Below are positions 1-6,619 of a stretch of DNA of 13,638 bases, piece by piece. Position 1 is the first letter of the stretch; each line of letters begins with the position of its first letter. The position numbers and the translations under genes were made by a program. Source of the stretch: an uncultured Clostridium sp. GTDB lineage: Bacteria; Bacillota; Clostridia; TANB77; CAG-508. Location: assembly GCA_900555085.1 (NCBI GenBank), contig USJU01000034.1, positions 1 through 13,638 of the forward strand, written 5' to 3'. The notes under the pieces were generated by a model that saw only the letters and a program-made list of their open reading frames with translations, ran no database searches and was not told the origin of the DNA.

Positions 1-48
1 ATATCTCAAAAATTTTTCTTCTTTCCATTTCTTTGTTTTTACATACAT
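1..48 (-). CDS. 5' fragment of an unknown protein running off the left edge
   Basis: Only the first 16 codons are in the window (MYVKTKKWKEEKFLRY), open to the edge. The start is supported by a textbook AGGAGG at 58-63 (minus strand), nine bases before the ATG; a second ATG four bases further on is followed at once by a stop. The visible residues are Lys/Glu rich and do not identify a family. The gene is transcribed away from the XRE regulator at 356, so the 64-355 interval is a divergent intergenic region. It is called because of the ribosome binding site, not because of any homology. Confidence 0.5.
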   Translation of the reverse strand, partial: MYVKTKKWKEEKFLRY

Positions 49-63
49 TTATTATTACCTCCT

Positions 64-355
64 AATTGGCAATAAATTACTTTATTTATGTTGTGTTTAT
101 TAAATATTTTACTATATAAAAAGGTACATTTATTAATAGGTTATATTACATAAATTAAATTTTTTACTGCTCATTTTTTATTATTTATATAATTTTAAAC
201 TTTATTTTTTCTTTTATCTGTAGTTCTAGCCTATATTTTTCTACTGTTTTTTTACATTTTTATAGTTTTTAACTACAATACTTTCAAAAATTGTAGTTGT
301 AATATAATTCATTTTTTTACTATATTTTACTATACTGTCATATAGGGGTAGTATT
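64..355. other. AT-rich divergent intergenic region
   Basis: There is no credible coding sequence here. The stretch is dominated by T-tracts on the plus strand. The only clear structure is the perfect inverted repeat at 271-298, listed separately. Possible plus-strand promoter elements lie just after it: TTGTAA at 297-302 and TATATT at 321-326 with an 18-bp spacer, or a TATACT at 331-336 without a good -35. No convincing promoter was found for the minus-strand gene. Confidence 0.4.
271..298. promoter_or_regulatory. Perfect 9-bp inverted repeat, candidate operator
   Basis: AACTACAAT at 271-279 and ATTGTAGTT at 290-298 are exact inverted copies with a 10-bp spacer. The right arm overlaps a possible -35 (TTGTAA, 297-302) of the XRE gene at 356. 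Position and symmetry suggest an autoregulatory operator; a hairpin in a transcript is the alternative. Confidence 0.4.
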
Positions 356-673
356 ATGAATAATATAGAAAATATAAATACTACACTAGGTCAAAATATT
401 AGAAATATTAGAAAAACGCTTAACTTAACACAAGAAGAATTTGCAGAAAAGCTAAACTTAAACCCACAATTCGTTTCACAAGTTGAAACTGGCAAAGCAG
501 GAATAAGTATAGATACGCTAATAAATATCTGTAATCTAGCAAATTGTTCATCCGTAGCAATTTTTCATGGAGTTCTAAAATCTCCTAGTGTTATTGAAAA
601 TTATGAACTTTTAACATATCGAGATAAGTCCATAATAGATCAAATGATTACTTGTCTTTTAAATACTAAATAA
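356..673 (+). CDS. cI-like XRE family transcriptional regulator
   Basis: This 105-residue protein has a typical lambda-repressor-type helix-turn-helix at about residues 13-67. The core reads IRKTLNLTQEEFAEKLN, then an NPQFVSQVETGKAGIS recognition-helix segment, then IDTLINICN, so all hallmark positions of the Cro/C1 HTH family are present. A short C-terminal part of about 35 residues has no recognisable peptidase or sensor domain. The start follows GGGG at 344-347, and an inverted repeat lies upstream at 271-298, consistent with autoregulation. An intrinsic terminator (677-717) directly follows. The sequence shows a DNA-binding regulator; its targets, possibly element maintenance or transfer genes, are inference. 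It differs clearly from the other two small XRE proteins in the window, which belong to a separate subfamily. Confidence 0.85.
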   Translation: MNNIENINTTLGQNIRNIRKTLNLTQEEFAEKLNLNPQFVSQVETGKAGISIDTLINICNLANCSSVAIFHGVLKSPSVIENYELLTYRDKSIIDQMITCLLNTK

Positions 674-676
674 TTG

Positions 677-717
677 AAATCACTAACAATTTATTGGGGT
701 ATAGTTGTTGGTGATTT
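677..717 (+). terminator. Intrinsic terminator of the XRE gene
   Basis: AAATCACTAACAA at 677-689 pairs with TTGTTGGTGATTT at 705-717 over 13 positions (one T-G wobble). It is followed by CTTTTGTTTTT. The hairpin lies inside the last codons of the convergent minus-strand gene ending at 691, so the two genes share 3' sequence. Confidence 0.75.
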
Positions 718-870
718 CTTTTGTTTTTCAACAGGAGCAATAAATAATATTTCGTCTATTTCTTCATCTATATATTTGTTTAAATACTCTTTTATATCTT
801 TTTTACTTTTCCATTCAGTATATTGCTTTTTTTTATTAAAGCTAATGACTTTGTAATATCTGTTGCCCAA
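691..870 (-). CDS. Small protein of unknown function, TTG start
   Basis: The protein is 59 residues long, charged and probably cytoplasmic. An ATG at 886-888 opens the frame, but the strong AAAGGAGG lies just inside it (about 878-885), seven bases before a TTG at 868-870, so TTG is the likely start and the upstream ATG is not used. The middle (SKKDIKEYLNKYIDEEIDE) is predicted to be helical and strongly charged, and a Lys/Pro-rich tail follows. I recognise no family. It is divergent from the XRE gene at 1007, and a dyad at 905-923 sits between them. The 3' end overlaps the terminator hairpin of the convergent gene at 356. Confidence 0.6.
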   Translation of the reverse strand: MGNRYYKVISFNKKKQYTEWKSKKDIKEYLNKYIDEEIDEILFIAPVEKQKKSPTTIPQ

Positions 871-904
871 AAAATTTCCTCCTTTCATGAATAAAATTAT
901 TAAA

Positions 905-923
905 AAATGTATATTCTACATTT
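905..923. promoter_or_regulatory. 7-5-7 dyad between divergent genes, candidate operator
   Basis: AAATGTA (905-911) and TACATTT (917-923) are a perfect inverted repeat with a 5-bp spacer. It lies between the minus gene starting at 870 and the XRE gene starting at 1007. A possible plus promoter overlaps its end: TTGATG 922-927, 17-bp spacer, TGATAG 945-950. This is an operator-like placement; the assignment to a regulator is inference. Confidence 0.35.
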
Positions 924-1006
924 GATGTCGAGGCTCTCTCGGTATGATAGCAAAAAATTGTAATAAAATCAATGAATTAATTTATTGTGAGGGAACTTTT
1001 CGGAAA

Positions 1007-1249
1007 ATGAAAAAATATGAAGGTAAAAAAAGTAATGTTATAGGTAATTTAATAAAGAAATATAGAGAAGAAAAAGGCTTTGAAAAAATAGAAGTTAGTA
1101 GAATGTTACAATTACATGCAGTGTATCTTGATTCAACAGAACTAAAAAGAATTGAAGATGGTACACAAATTGTAAAAGACTTTGAATTAATCGCCTTATG
1201 TAAAGTATTAGATATAAATTACGAAGATTTGAAAAATTGCATAGAATAA
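1007..1249 (+). CDS. Small XRE-like helix-turn-helix regulator
   Basis: The frame is open from an ATG at 944, but the likely start is the ATG at 1007 (80 residues): GAGGG at 989-993 precedes it, the possible -10 box falls on the upstream ATG, and the residues before 1007 add nothing to the domain. The protein is a compact HTH domain: IGNLIKKYREEKGFEKIEVSRML, a linker with LD..ELKRIEDG, then KDFELIALCKVLDINYEDL. It shares this architecture (RKYR...SR.L.L..V.L....I..IE...VKD.ELYAL.K.L) with the regulator at 11087-11344, so the two are paralogues placed at opposite ends of the main gene block. The role as a local repressor is inferred. A bidirectional terminator follows at 1256-1287. Confidence 0.7.
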   Translation: MKKYEGKKSNVIGNLIKKYREEKGFEKIEVSRMLQLHAVYLDSTELKRIEDGTQIVKDFELIALCKVLDINYEDLKNCIE

Positions 1250-1255
1250 AATAAA

Positions 1256-1287
1256 AATAGCTTACTCTAAAGCAAGAGCAAGCTATT
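1256..1287. terminator. Bidirectional terminator between convergent units
   Basis: AATAGCTTACTCT (1256-1268) pairs with AGAGCAAGCTATT (1275-1287) over 13 positions with one mismatch. On the minus strand that position is a G-T wobble. T-rich sequence follows on the plus strand (TTCGTTCTTTTTT). On the minus strand ATTTTTATTTTATT follows. It closes the long minus-strand block and the XRE gene at 1007. Confidence 0.8.
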
Positions 1288-1310
1288 AATTCGTTCTTTT
1301 TTACACATAA

Positions 1311-2186
1311 TTATGCAACTTTTCTTAATGAATATAATGTTAGAAAATTTTTATCTAACACTTCTTTAAATTCTTTTATTGGTTTTGTTTCTATATTATA
1401 CCCCAATGGAATTAAATCTCTTAGTATTCTATTTATAATATAATCTAAATTATCATTTTGACCTATCTTGAACGTAAATATAATATTATCAACATTTGTA
1501 TCTTCAATAACCTTTAATATTTGATACGAATTACTAATACTTGAAAAAGCAATCATTGGTACATTTAAACTTGCTTCTATATAATTTCCTAATAACAAAT
1601 TATCAGCTAATACAATAGTATTAGTATTTTCATCAATGTTATTTTTACTTAACACATTTTTAGTACCTGTTCCATTGATCTTATCTTTACTAGAAAACCA
1701 CATGTCTTTTGTATTATTAAAAGGCTTATCTAAATGTATTGATAATGCTTGTATTTTATGATTTTCGTCAAATATTGGTATAAATATTCCCTTACCTGCA
1801 GAAAAAGTCCATTTAAAGTCTGCCTCTTGATAAAATCCCGGTATTTCCGATAAATCATATATCCTTGACAATCTATATGCTATTAATCTTCTATAAATAT
1901 TTTTATTCGGTATTGTTCTATACATTTGTTCTTCAATAGTAGAATTTAAAAATCCCAATCTATTTAGTTCTAATTTACTACTTCTTTCAAGTTTTAACAT
2001 ATTTAAAAAAGCAGTATAAACTTCATTTCTTCTGTCAATATCAGCAATCTCATTTATAGGACTTATTGTTATGTTGCTTTTCTGAATAGAAAAACATTCT
2101 CTATCTAGTAATTCTCTATATGCCTTCTTATTATCTATGCCTTTAACACGAGCATATAGACCAATAGAATATCCGCCCTGCCCCAC
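1311..2186 (-). CDS. TOPRIM-like primase relative, C-terminal part (frameshifted from 2143-2382)
   Basis: This 291-codon frame opens at a GTG but is best read as the continuation of the zinc-finger frame at 2143-2382 after a one-base shift near 2175-2184. Together they give about 356 residues. Its features match plasmid and phage CHC2/TOPRIM-like proteins: a GKGIFIPIFDENHKIQALSIHLD strand-rich block (about residues 131-153), then WFSSKDKINGTGTKN, equivalent to the usual W-SS-K--GT-SG motif. The expected TOPRIM acidic residues look absent: VLADNLLLG stands where a V-EG-LK motif is usual, and FTFKIGQND where D-D is usual. So it may be a structural or loader-type relative, or a decaying one. The C-terminus is -RKVA. 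It is the last gene of the block, before the 1256-1287 terminator. Confidence 0.7.
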   Translation of the reverse strand: MGQGGYSIGLYARVKGIDNKKAYRELLDRECFSIQKSNITISPINEIADIDRRNEVYTAFLNMLKLERSSKLELNRLGFLNSTIEEQMYRTIPNKNIYRRLIAYRLSRIYDLSEIPGFYQEADFKWTFSAGKGIFIPIFDENHKIQALSIHLDKPFNNTKDMWFSSKDKINGTGTKNVLSKNNIDENTNTIVLADNLLLGNYIEASLNVPMIAFSSISNSYQILKVIEDTNVDNIIFTFKIGQNDNLDYIINRILRDLIPLGYNIETKPIKEFKEVLDKNFLTLYSLRKVA

Positions 2187-2382
2187 AACGACTACAACAA
2201 TATTTATTATTAGTAGTATTTAAACTTAATGTAGCAATTTTTGAATTTTTGTTATATCCACAAAAAGGACAAATGGCTTTTACTTCTATATGCTTATTAT
2301 CTGTTATTTCTAGACATAGATGATATGCAACATTTAATATATTTATATGTCTTGCGACTTCTTCATAATCTTTTTTTTGCAT
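2143..2382 (-). CDS. CHC2-type zinc-finger N-terminal part of the primase relative (frameshifted)
   Basis: The frame starts at an ATG with AAAGGATAATAAA before it. It encodes a short helical N-terminus and a four-cysteine zinc ribbon, with CPFCG at 38-42 and CSRCG at 63-67, as in DnaG-like CHC2 primase fingers. After CGAG the frame runs into RIFYWSICSC and stops. The next frame continues with GGYSIGLYARVKGI, exactly what follows the finger in intact relatives. One extra base in the GGGG (2181-2184) or GGG (2176-2178) run explains the split. The role would be DNA template recognition for priming or helicase loading (family knowledge). It starts 14 bases after the ArdC-like stop codon. Confidence 0.75.
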   Translation of the reverse strand: MQKKDYEEVARHINILNVAYHLCLEITDNKHIEVKAICPFCGYNKNSKIATLSLNTTNNKYCCSRCGAGRIFYWSICSC

Positions 2383-2395
2383 TTTATTATCCTTT

Positions 2396-3268
2396 CTATA
2401 CAGCTATACGTATATTTTTATTTTTAATATCTTCTTCTAATTTTTTTATAAATTTATTGGCTGTTTTTTGTATTTTGTCTCCAAGTTCCATAAGTATTTT
2501 TATATCACCTTTTGCATAAGATGTAATATAATTAAAACTACACATTGATGTATCTAAATTAAAATAATCAGCTACAATATATGCAACTGATTCAACAAAT
2601 GTTTCTGACAAATTTCTATCTTTCTTATAGTCAAAATCATCATAAAGAGCATGAGTAATTTCGTGAAGTAATGTAGCAACTTTATCATCAATAGATAAAT
2701 CTTTTTTTAATGCAATATATTTTTCTTTTGGACTCCAATAGCCTTGCATACTACCAAACATCTCAATTTCCTTAATAGGAAACGGACAAAAGGATTTTAA
2801 ATAATTAAATAATTCTATTTTATTATCTGTATTTAAAGTTTCATTTTCCATTGGCAATGGTGCTCCAACAGTTTGTGATATATCATACACATAAGTTGCT
2901 CTATAAGTTAAATATTCTATCGTTTGCTTTTGTTCTTTTTCATCATTATTTAATAAACTTTTTTGACCTTCAATAGTAATATTTTTTTCATATTTTCTTT
3001 TAATGGGATATATTATTTGGATTCCTTTTGATCCATATTTTAATTTTCTTCCCATACTTTGCCAAGTTTTAAATCCTGCAACTCGTGTTGCATCTTTCAT
3101 TTGAGAATATATAAGTACTATATTATTAAAACTATATGTATGAAATTTTCTACTAAACTTTAAAAATTTAGCATATTCTCCTGATTCTATAATGTTAGTT
3201 ACTCCAATTTGTATTTTATTGAATATATCTTTTATTTTATTCTCTTTATTATTTAGTTTTATACTCAT
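2396..3268 (-). CDS. ArdC-like antirestriction protein with zinc metallopeptidase domain
   Basis: The protein has 290 residues. Its N-terminal half is an ArdC/DUF1738-type ssDNA-binding domain, with the signatures SFNNIVLIYSQM (about 46-57) and GFKTWQSMGRKLKYGSKGIQI (about 65-85). The second half is a gluzincin-like metallopeptidase domain with HEITH at 202-206 and a downstream E-FVESVAY segment (222-230) that can supply the third ligand. ArdC proteins coat incoming single-stranded plasmid DNA and counter type I and II restriction during conjugation (family knowledge). The frame is open from 3304, but the start at 3268 is chosen because AAAGGAG precedes it and because the upstream ATG would overlap the PcfJ-like gene by 34 bases; the chosen start lies two bases after that gene's stop. 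The C-terminus is -RIAV. Confidence 0.85.
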   Translation of the reverse strand: MSIKLNNKENKIKDIFNKIQIGVTNIIESGEYAKFLKFSRKFHTYSFNNIVLIYSQMKDATRVAGFKTWQSMGRKLKYGSKGIQIIYPIKRKYEKNITIEGQKSLLNNDEKEQKQTIEYLTYRATYVYDISQTVGAPLPMENETLNTDNKIELFNYLKSFCPFPIKEIEMFGSMQGYWSPKEKYIALKKDLSIDDKVATLLHEITHALYDDFDYKKDRNLSETFVESVAYIVADYFNLDTSMCSFNYITSYAKGDIKILMELGDKIQKTANKFIKKLEEDIKNKNIRIAV

Positions 3269-3270
3269 TC

Positions 3271-4740
3271 TTAAGCTACTCCTTTCAATACATTTTGTTC
3301 CCAATTCTTTAAAAATTTCAGTTGTTGTTCTGTTGGTAAAGCATTATTTTTTATTCTACTTTGTACAACCTTATTATTTTTCACTTCAACTGTTACAAGT
3401 GATTTTTTAGGCTTGTCAACCTTTCTCATAAAATAAATATCACAAATACCTTCTGCATATTTTTCTGCATACGTTCTTACACAATTATTTTGTTGTGAAC
3501 TTTCATTTTGTAAATCTTTTATACTTGTTGCAGGAAGTACGATGAATTTCTTATCTTTGAATGTATTTTTAGATAATTCTATACTTCGCCTTAATATTGC
3601 TTGATTAACAATTTTTTTATTATGAATTTCATATTGTTTTTCTAAGTTATCGTGTGATTCCTTTAAGTTTTTCGGAAAAGCATATCTTTTATTTTTTAAA
3701 TCTAGTCCCAATAATTTAGCAAATCTTAAATAGTCTTTATATATATGTATATCTATTTTATGATGCAACATTTTTGAATACTTTATAAAACGATTTATTC
3801 CAACATAATCTGCAATTTCTTTAAGAGTATCTATTTCATATTTATAATAATAATAATCAGTTATAAAAGTTTCTAAGTAATGTATTTTATCTATATTTTG
3901 TTCTTGCAATAATCTTAATATTTCTAATTGTTTATATGTAATATTGTTTCTCTTCATAAATGCATAAAAAGTTTTTGGAACACCAAAAATTGATTGAAAA
4001 GTACCTTTAGAATTGCACCAGTAGGCATTTAATGCTAAATTATATAATTTTAATTTTGCCAACATTTCAATTTTCGGTATTTCGGATGTATCTTGTATTA
4101 GCTTTACTAAATCCAAGTAAAACGGTGAATGTTTCACAATATTCCATATTTCGCTATGTTTATATGGTGTATCCTTTAGAACTTTTTTTATGTTATTAGG
4201 AAATGGAATGGAATAATCAATAAGTGAGTAATTACGTGTATATTCTCTCCATTTCTTTTCATTGCAATAATTACTATGACTTATATAAATGCAACCTTGG
4301 CATTTTGAAACCCTATCATTAATATATATTGTTCTATTGTTTGTTTTATTAGGTATTTCTCTACCAAATTCAACAACAGATGATGTTGTATTGTGGTTTT
4401 TATCAACATCTGTTACTAATTCAAAATATCGTACAATTAAAGTACTATTTACTTTATCCAAAATTGATAAATAATCCTTAAATTCATAATGTTTTAAATT
4501 ACTTCTTTTTATCAAATATTTATTATGGCAATATGGACATTTTGCTTTTTCATTTACTTTTTTAGTACTAATAAAAGTATTGTGGCAATAAGTACAATAA
4601 CAACTGTTTTTGCTTGATTTTATAATCAAATTATGAGAAATTGTTTGTTTCTCTACAAATTTATTCCAACCAGTAGGAAAAAATAAAATATTGTCTAATT
4701 GTCTTAAAATTTCTCTATGTGCAACTTTAATATATCCCAT
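3271..4740 (-). CDS. pcfJ: PcfJ-like protein
   Basis: This 489-residue protein has the layout of PcfJ-like proteins, named after the enterococcal conjugative plasmid pCF10. It has an N-terminal zinc ribbon (CTYC at 49-52, CPYC at 68-71), another CQGC pair further on, a long helical middle, and the conserved PcfJ C-terminal region. The last contains LPATSIKDLQNESSQQNNCV, then YAEKYAEGICDIYFMR and LVTVEVKNNKVVQ. The molecular function of PcfJ is not established; it accompanies PcfK and ArdC-like genes in conjugative elements. The start overlaps the PcfK stop as TAATG, so translation is probably coupled. The C-terminus is -KGVA. The call rests on the C-terminal block and the PcfK neighbour. Confidence 0.88.
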   Translation of the reverse strand: MGYIKVAHREILRQLDNILFFPTGWNKFVEKQTISHNLIIKSSKNSCYCTYCHNTFISTKKVNEKAKCPYCHNKYLIKRSNLKHYEFKDYLSILDKVNSTLIVRYFELVTDVDKNHNTTSSVVEFGREIPNKTNNRTIYINDRVSKCQGCIYISHSNYCNEKKWREYTRNYSLIDYSIPFPNNIKKVLKDTPYKHSEIWNIVKHSPFYLDLVKLIQDTSEIPKIEMLAKLKLYNLALNAYWCNSKGTFQSIFGVPKTFYAFMKRNNITYKQLEILRLLQEQNIDKIHYLETFITDYYYYKYEIDTLKEIADYVGINRFIKYSKMLHHKIDIHIYKDYLRFAKLLGLDLKNKRYAFPKNLKESHDNLEKQYEIHNKKIVNQAILRRSIELSKNTFKDKKFIVLPATSIKDLQNESSQQNNCVRTYAEKYAEGICDIYFMRKVDKPKKSLVTVEVKNNKVVQSRIKNNALPTEQQLKFLKNWEQNVLKGVA

Positions 4741-5126
4741 TATTTTTGCACCTCCTCAAACAAAGATATTTGGTTGTCTGATTTTTCTCTTTTAGTATCT
4801 TTTTCTTCTTGATTTTTTGGTTCTATTTTCTTTGCTACATTTTCTTGCACTATTATATTATTATTTATTCCTAATTCTTCATTGCTTTTATTAAAGTATG
4901 CCATAGCCCATATATATACAATATTATCATTTACCATTGAAACATTTCTTACAGCTAAAATTCTTGCCTTATTACATATAAAATCATACATTCCTTTAAT
5001 TGTTTTTTCCTTGTTATTAAACTTATCTTGTAATTCTTCTTTGTTTTTGATGTAATCAAATATTAAAATAACATTATGATTATTCATTGCTAATGCTTCT
5101 TGTTCTAATCTTTCTATACCATCCAT
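4740..5126 (-). CDS. pcfK: PcfK-like protein (AcrIIA9 family)
   Basis: The protein has 128 residues. Core motifs are LIFDYIKNKEELQDKFNN, TIKGMYDFICNKAR and IVYIWAMAYFNKSNEELG, which are characteristic of the PcfK family. A lysine/glutamate-rich tail ends in NQISLFEEVQK. The pentapeptide QISLF fits the bacterial sliding-clamp binding consensus QL[S/D]LF. AcrIIA9, an inhibitor of Cas9, is a PcfK-like protein (established knowledge), so anti-CRISPR activity is possible but cannot be read from sequence. AAAGGAG precedes the ATG. The stop overlaps the PcfJ start (TAATG), as in other pcfK-pcfJ pairs. Together with the ArdC-like gene it would form an anti-defence set. Confidence 0.88.
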   Translation of the reverse strand: MDGIERLEQEALAMNNHNVILIFDYIKNKEELQDKFNNKEKTIKGMYDFICNKARILAVRNVSMVNDNIVYIWAMAYFNKSNEELGINNNIIVQENVAKKIEPKNQEEKDTKREKSDNQISLFEEVQK

Positions 5127-5144
5127 ATTTTTCTCCTTTCATTT

Positions 5145-5537
5145 TTAAGCTACCCTTTTAAATCTTTTAAATAGCTCATTATCTTGTTTTTCTTTTTCCA
5201 TATATAATTTGTAGTTTTTTACCCCATATTTCCTAATTTTGGATTCTCGTTCTTTTTGGGCCATATTTAACAAATATGGTATTTCTTCAAAGGTATAAAA
5301 ATAAGAGATAAGATTTTTATAATAAATAATCTTATCTCCTCTATAACCTTTTACAACATTAAATTTATAATGATATTTTTTCTTGCCTTTATGGTCAGCA
5401 ATTCTAATTCCACAACATACTCCATAATCTAATTTTAAATATATAGAATTTGTTGTTATAGAATTATATCTATGAATAGTGAATCCCATCTCTATTAATT
5501 TTTGTATCAATATTTTGGCAACTTGTTCTTCATTCAT
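5145..5537 (-). CDS. Small basic protein of unknown function
   Basis: The 130-residue protein is strongly basic, especially in the last 40 residues (Lys/Arg/Glu rich, probably helical). A central beta-rich segment reads TNSIYLKLDYGVCCGIRIADHKGKKKYHYKFNV (split: TNSIYLKLDYG, CCGIRIADHKGKKKYHYKF). Proteins with this S-YL--DYG---IRIADH--KK--Y-YN pattern seem familiar from clostridial mobile elements, but I know no assigned function. The start overlaps the stop of the preceding gene as TAATG at 5537. The C-terminus is -KRVA. Basic character suggests nucleic-acid binding (inference only). Confidence 0.75.
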   Translation of the reverse strand: MNEEQVAKILIQKLIEMGFTIHRYNSITTNSIYLKLDYGVCCGIRIADHKGKKKYHYKFNVVKGYRGDKIIYYKNLISYFYTFEEIPYLLNMAQKERESKIRKYGVKNYKLYMEKEKQDNELFKRFKRVA

Positions 5538-5815
5538 TATGCTACATCTTCCTGTATTTCATAAAAATTTATGTATCTGTTTTTATCTATTTTATGAGTA
5601 ATTTTTTTCATATATGGTTTAATATTTTTAATTTCACTTTCTGGGACATTTATTCTTGTTATTTTTGCTATTTTTGTACCATATTTTGTTGGTGCTTCAA
5701 CTAAATCTCCAATATTTAATACTTTATTTGTATAATATGAGTACTCTCTACCGTTAAATGTACGAGGACAATAGTCGTCCTCATACTTAACACTTATAAT
5801 GTTAATATTCATCAT
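5537..5815 (-). CDS. Small beta-rich protein of unknown function
   Basis: The frame extends to 5836, but GGAGG lies within the first codons, placed ideally for the tandem ATG ATG at 5815/5812, giving 91-92 residues. The chosen start overlaps the previous gene by 14 bases. The sequence has VKYEDDYCPRTFNGREYSYYT, then LNIGDLVEAPTKYGTKIAKI and INVPESEIKNI. The LNIGDLV-AP---G--IA-I part looks like a small SH3/OB-like barrel, of the kind seen in the DNA-binding end of PriA-type helicases; this is a resemblance, not a homology claim. Such small proteins recur in replication regions of Bacillota elements. The C-terminus is -QEDVA. Confidence 0.75.
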   Translation of the reverse strand: MMNINIISVKYEDDYCPRTFNGREYSYYTNKVLNIGDLVEAPTKYGTKIAKITRINVPESEIKNIKPYMKKITHKIDKNRYINFYEIQEDVA

Positions 5816-6161
5816 CTTTTTCCTCCATTTCTTCATAATATTCTTTTAATTCATTATATAGATCTGTTTTATCTTGCAAAACATAAAATCCTAACATAGG
5901 ATGATTAGTAAGACCTATTACATTATTCATATTATGATAATCATTTTGTATATCTTTTATTAATAAAGCTGTCTCTTCTACTAAAAAATCTCTATTTTCT
6001 TCATTAACTTCATTTATTGGATCTTTTACGTATGTAACTCCATCTTGAAGACATTTTATTACATCTTTTGCTCTACCAATTATTGCATCTTCATCATTCT
6101 TAAAAAATTTTGCATTACATAGTTTTTTGAAATATTTATTTATTAAAAATTGTTTATACAT
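5802..6161 (-). CDS. Acidic protein of unknown function
   Basis: The protein has 119 residues. AAGGAGG precedes the ATG at good distance. The N-terminus is basic and hydrophobic (MYKQFLINKYFKKLC). The rest is largely helical by composition and ends in a very acidic tail, LKEYYEEMEEKDDEY. There are no transmembrane segments and no recognisable motif. It lies 16 bases after the DUF3846-like gene, and its end overlaps the next gene by 14 bases, so it is cotranscribed and probably translationally coupled. Unlike most of its neighbours it does not end in alanine. Confidence 0.72.
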   Translation of the reverse strand: MYKQFLINKYFKKLCNAKFFKNDEDAIIGRAKDVIKCLQDGVTYVKDPINEVNEENRDFLVEETALLIKDIQNDYHNMNNVIGLTNHPMLGFYVLQDKTDLYNELKEYYEEMEEKDDEY

Positions 6162-6177
6162 ATTTTTTCCTCCTTAT

Positions 6178-6594
6178 TTATGCAACATCTTTAAAGATAA
6201 ATTCTATATTACGCTTATTATTTTTTTCTTTCATTTTTCTTTGATTAAAATAATACTCTTCTAAAAATTCCTCTTTAAATTGATTTACTTTTTTTTCATG
6301 TTTTGATAACTTAAACATATTAGTGTATTTTCTAATATCTCTTTTTTTCATTGATACCCTTTTATTATTTTTTATAGATACAATTAAAAATGTACCAATT
6401 AAAATATAGCCATCAAATAGTCTGTTATATTCTGTATAATCTGTTTGCTTTGATATATAAATAATCGTATTTTCATTTACCTTTATTTTTTGCAAATCTG
6501 CTCCTAACAATGATTTTATAAATTTACTACTTGCCGGAATTTTCACCTTTTGTACTTCTTTCCCTGGCATTACTAATAGACTTTTAATTTTCAT
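6178..6594 (-). CDS. DUF3846-like protein
   Basis: The open frame begins at 6609, but GGAGGG overlaps that first ATG and sits seven bases before the ATG at 6594, so the protein is 138 residues. The N-terminus (KIKSLLVMPGKEVQKVKIP) and the later block GTFLIVSIKNNKRVSMKKRDIRKYTNMF match the general pattern of DUF3846: a short V-PG-----I strand pair, then GTF-I------SL---DI-KY---F. That family is common in phage and plasmid replication regions of Bacillota and has no known function. A basic helical tail follows, ending -IFKDVA. The family call is by pattern only and is moderate. Confidence 0.65.
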   Translation of the reverse strand: MKIKSLLVMPGKEVQKVKIPASSKFIKSLLGADLQKIKVNENTIIYISKQTDYTEYNRLFDGYILIGTFLIVSIKNNKRVSMKKRDIRKYTNMFKLSKHEKKVNQFKEEFLEEYYFNQRKMKEKNNKRNIEFIFKDVA

Positions 6595-6619
6595 AAGTAT
6601 TCCCTCCATTTAATTAAGG

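Noticed and set aside
944..1006. Upstream ATG for the XRE gene at 1007
   Set aside because: No ribosome binding site, overlap with a possible -10 box, and the added residues do not belong to the HTH domain.
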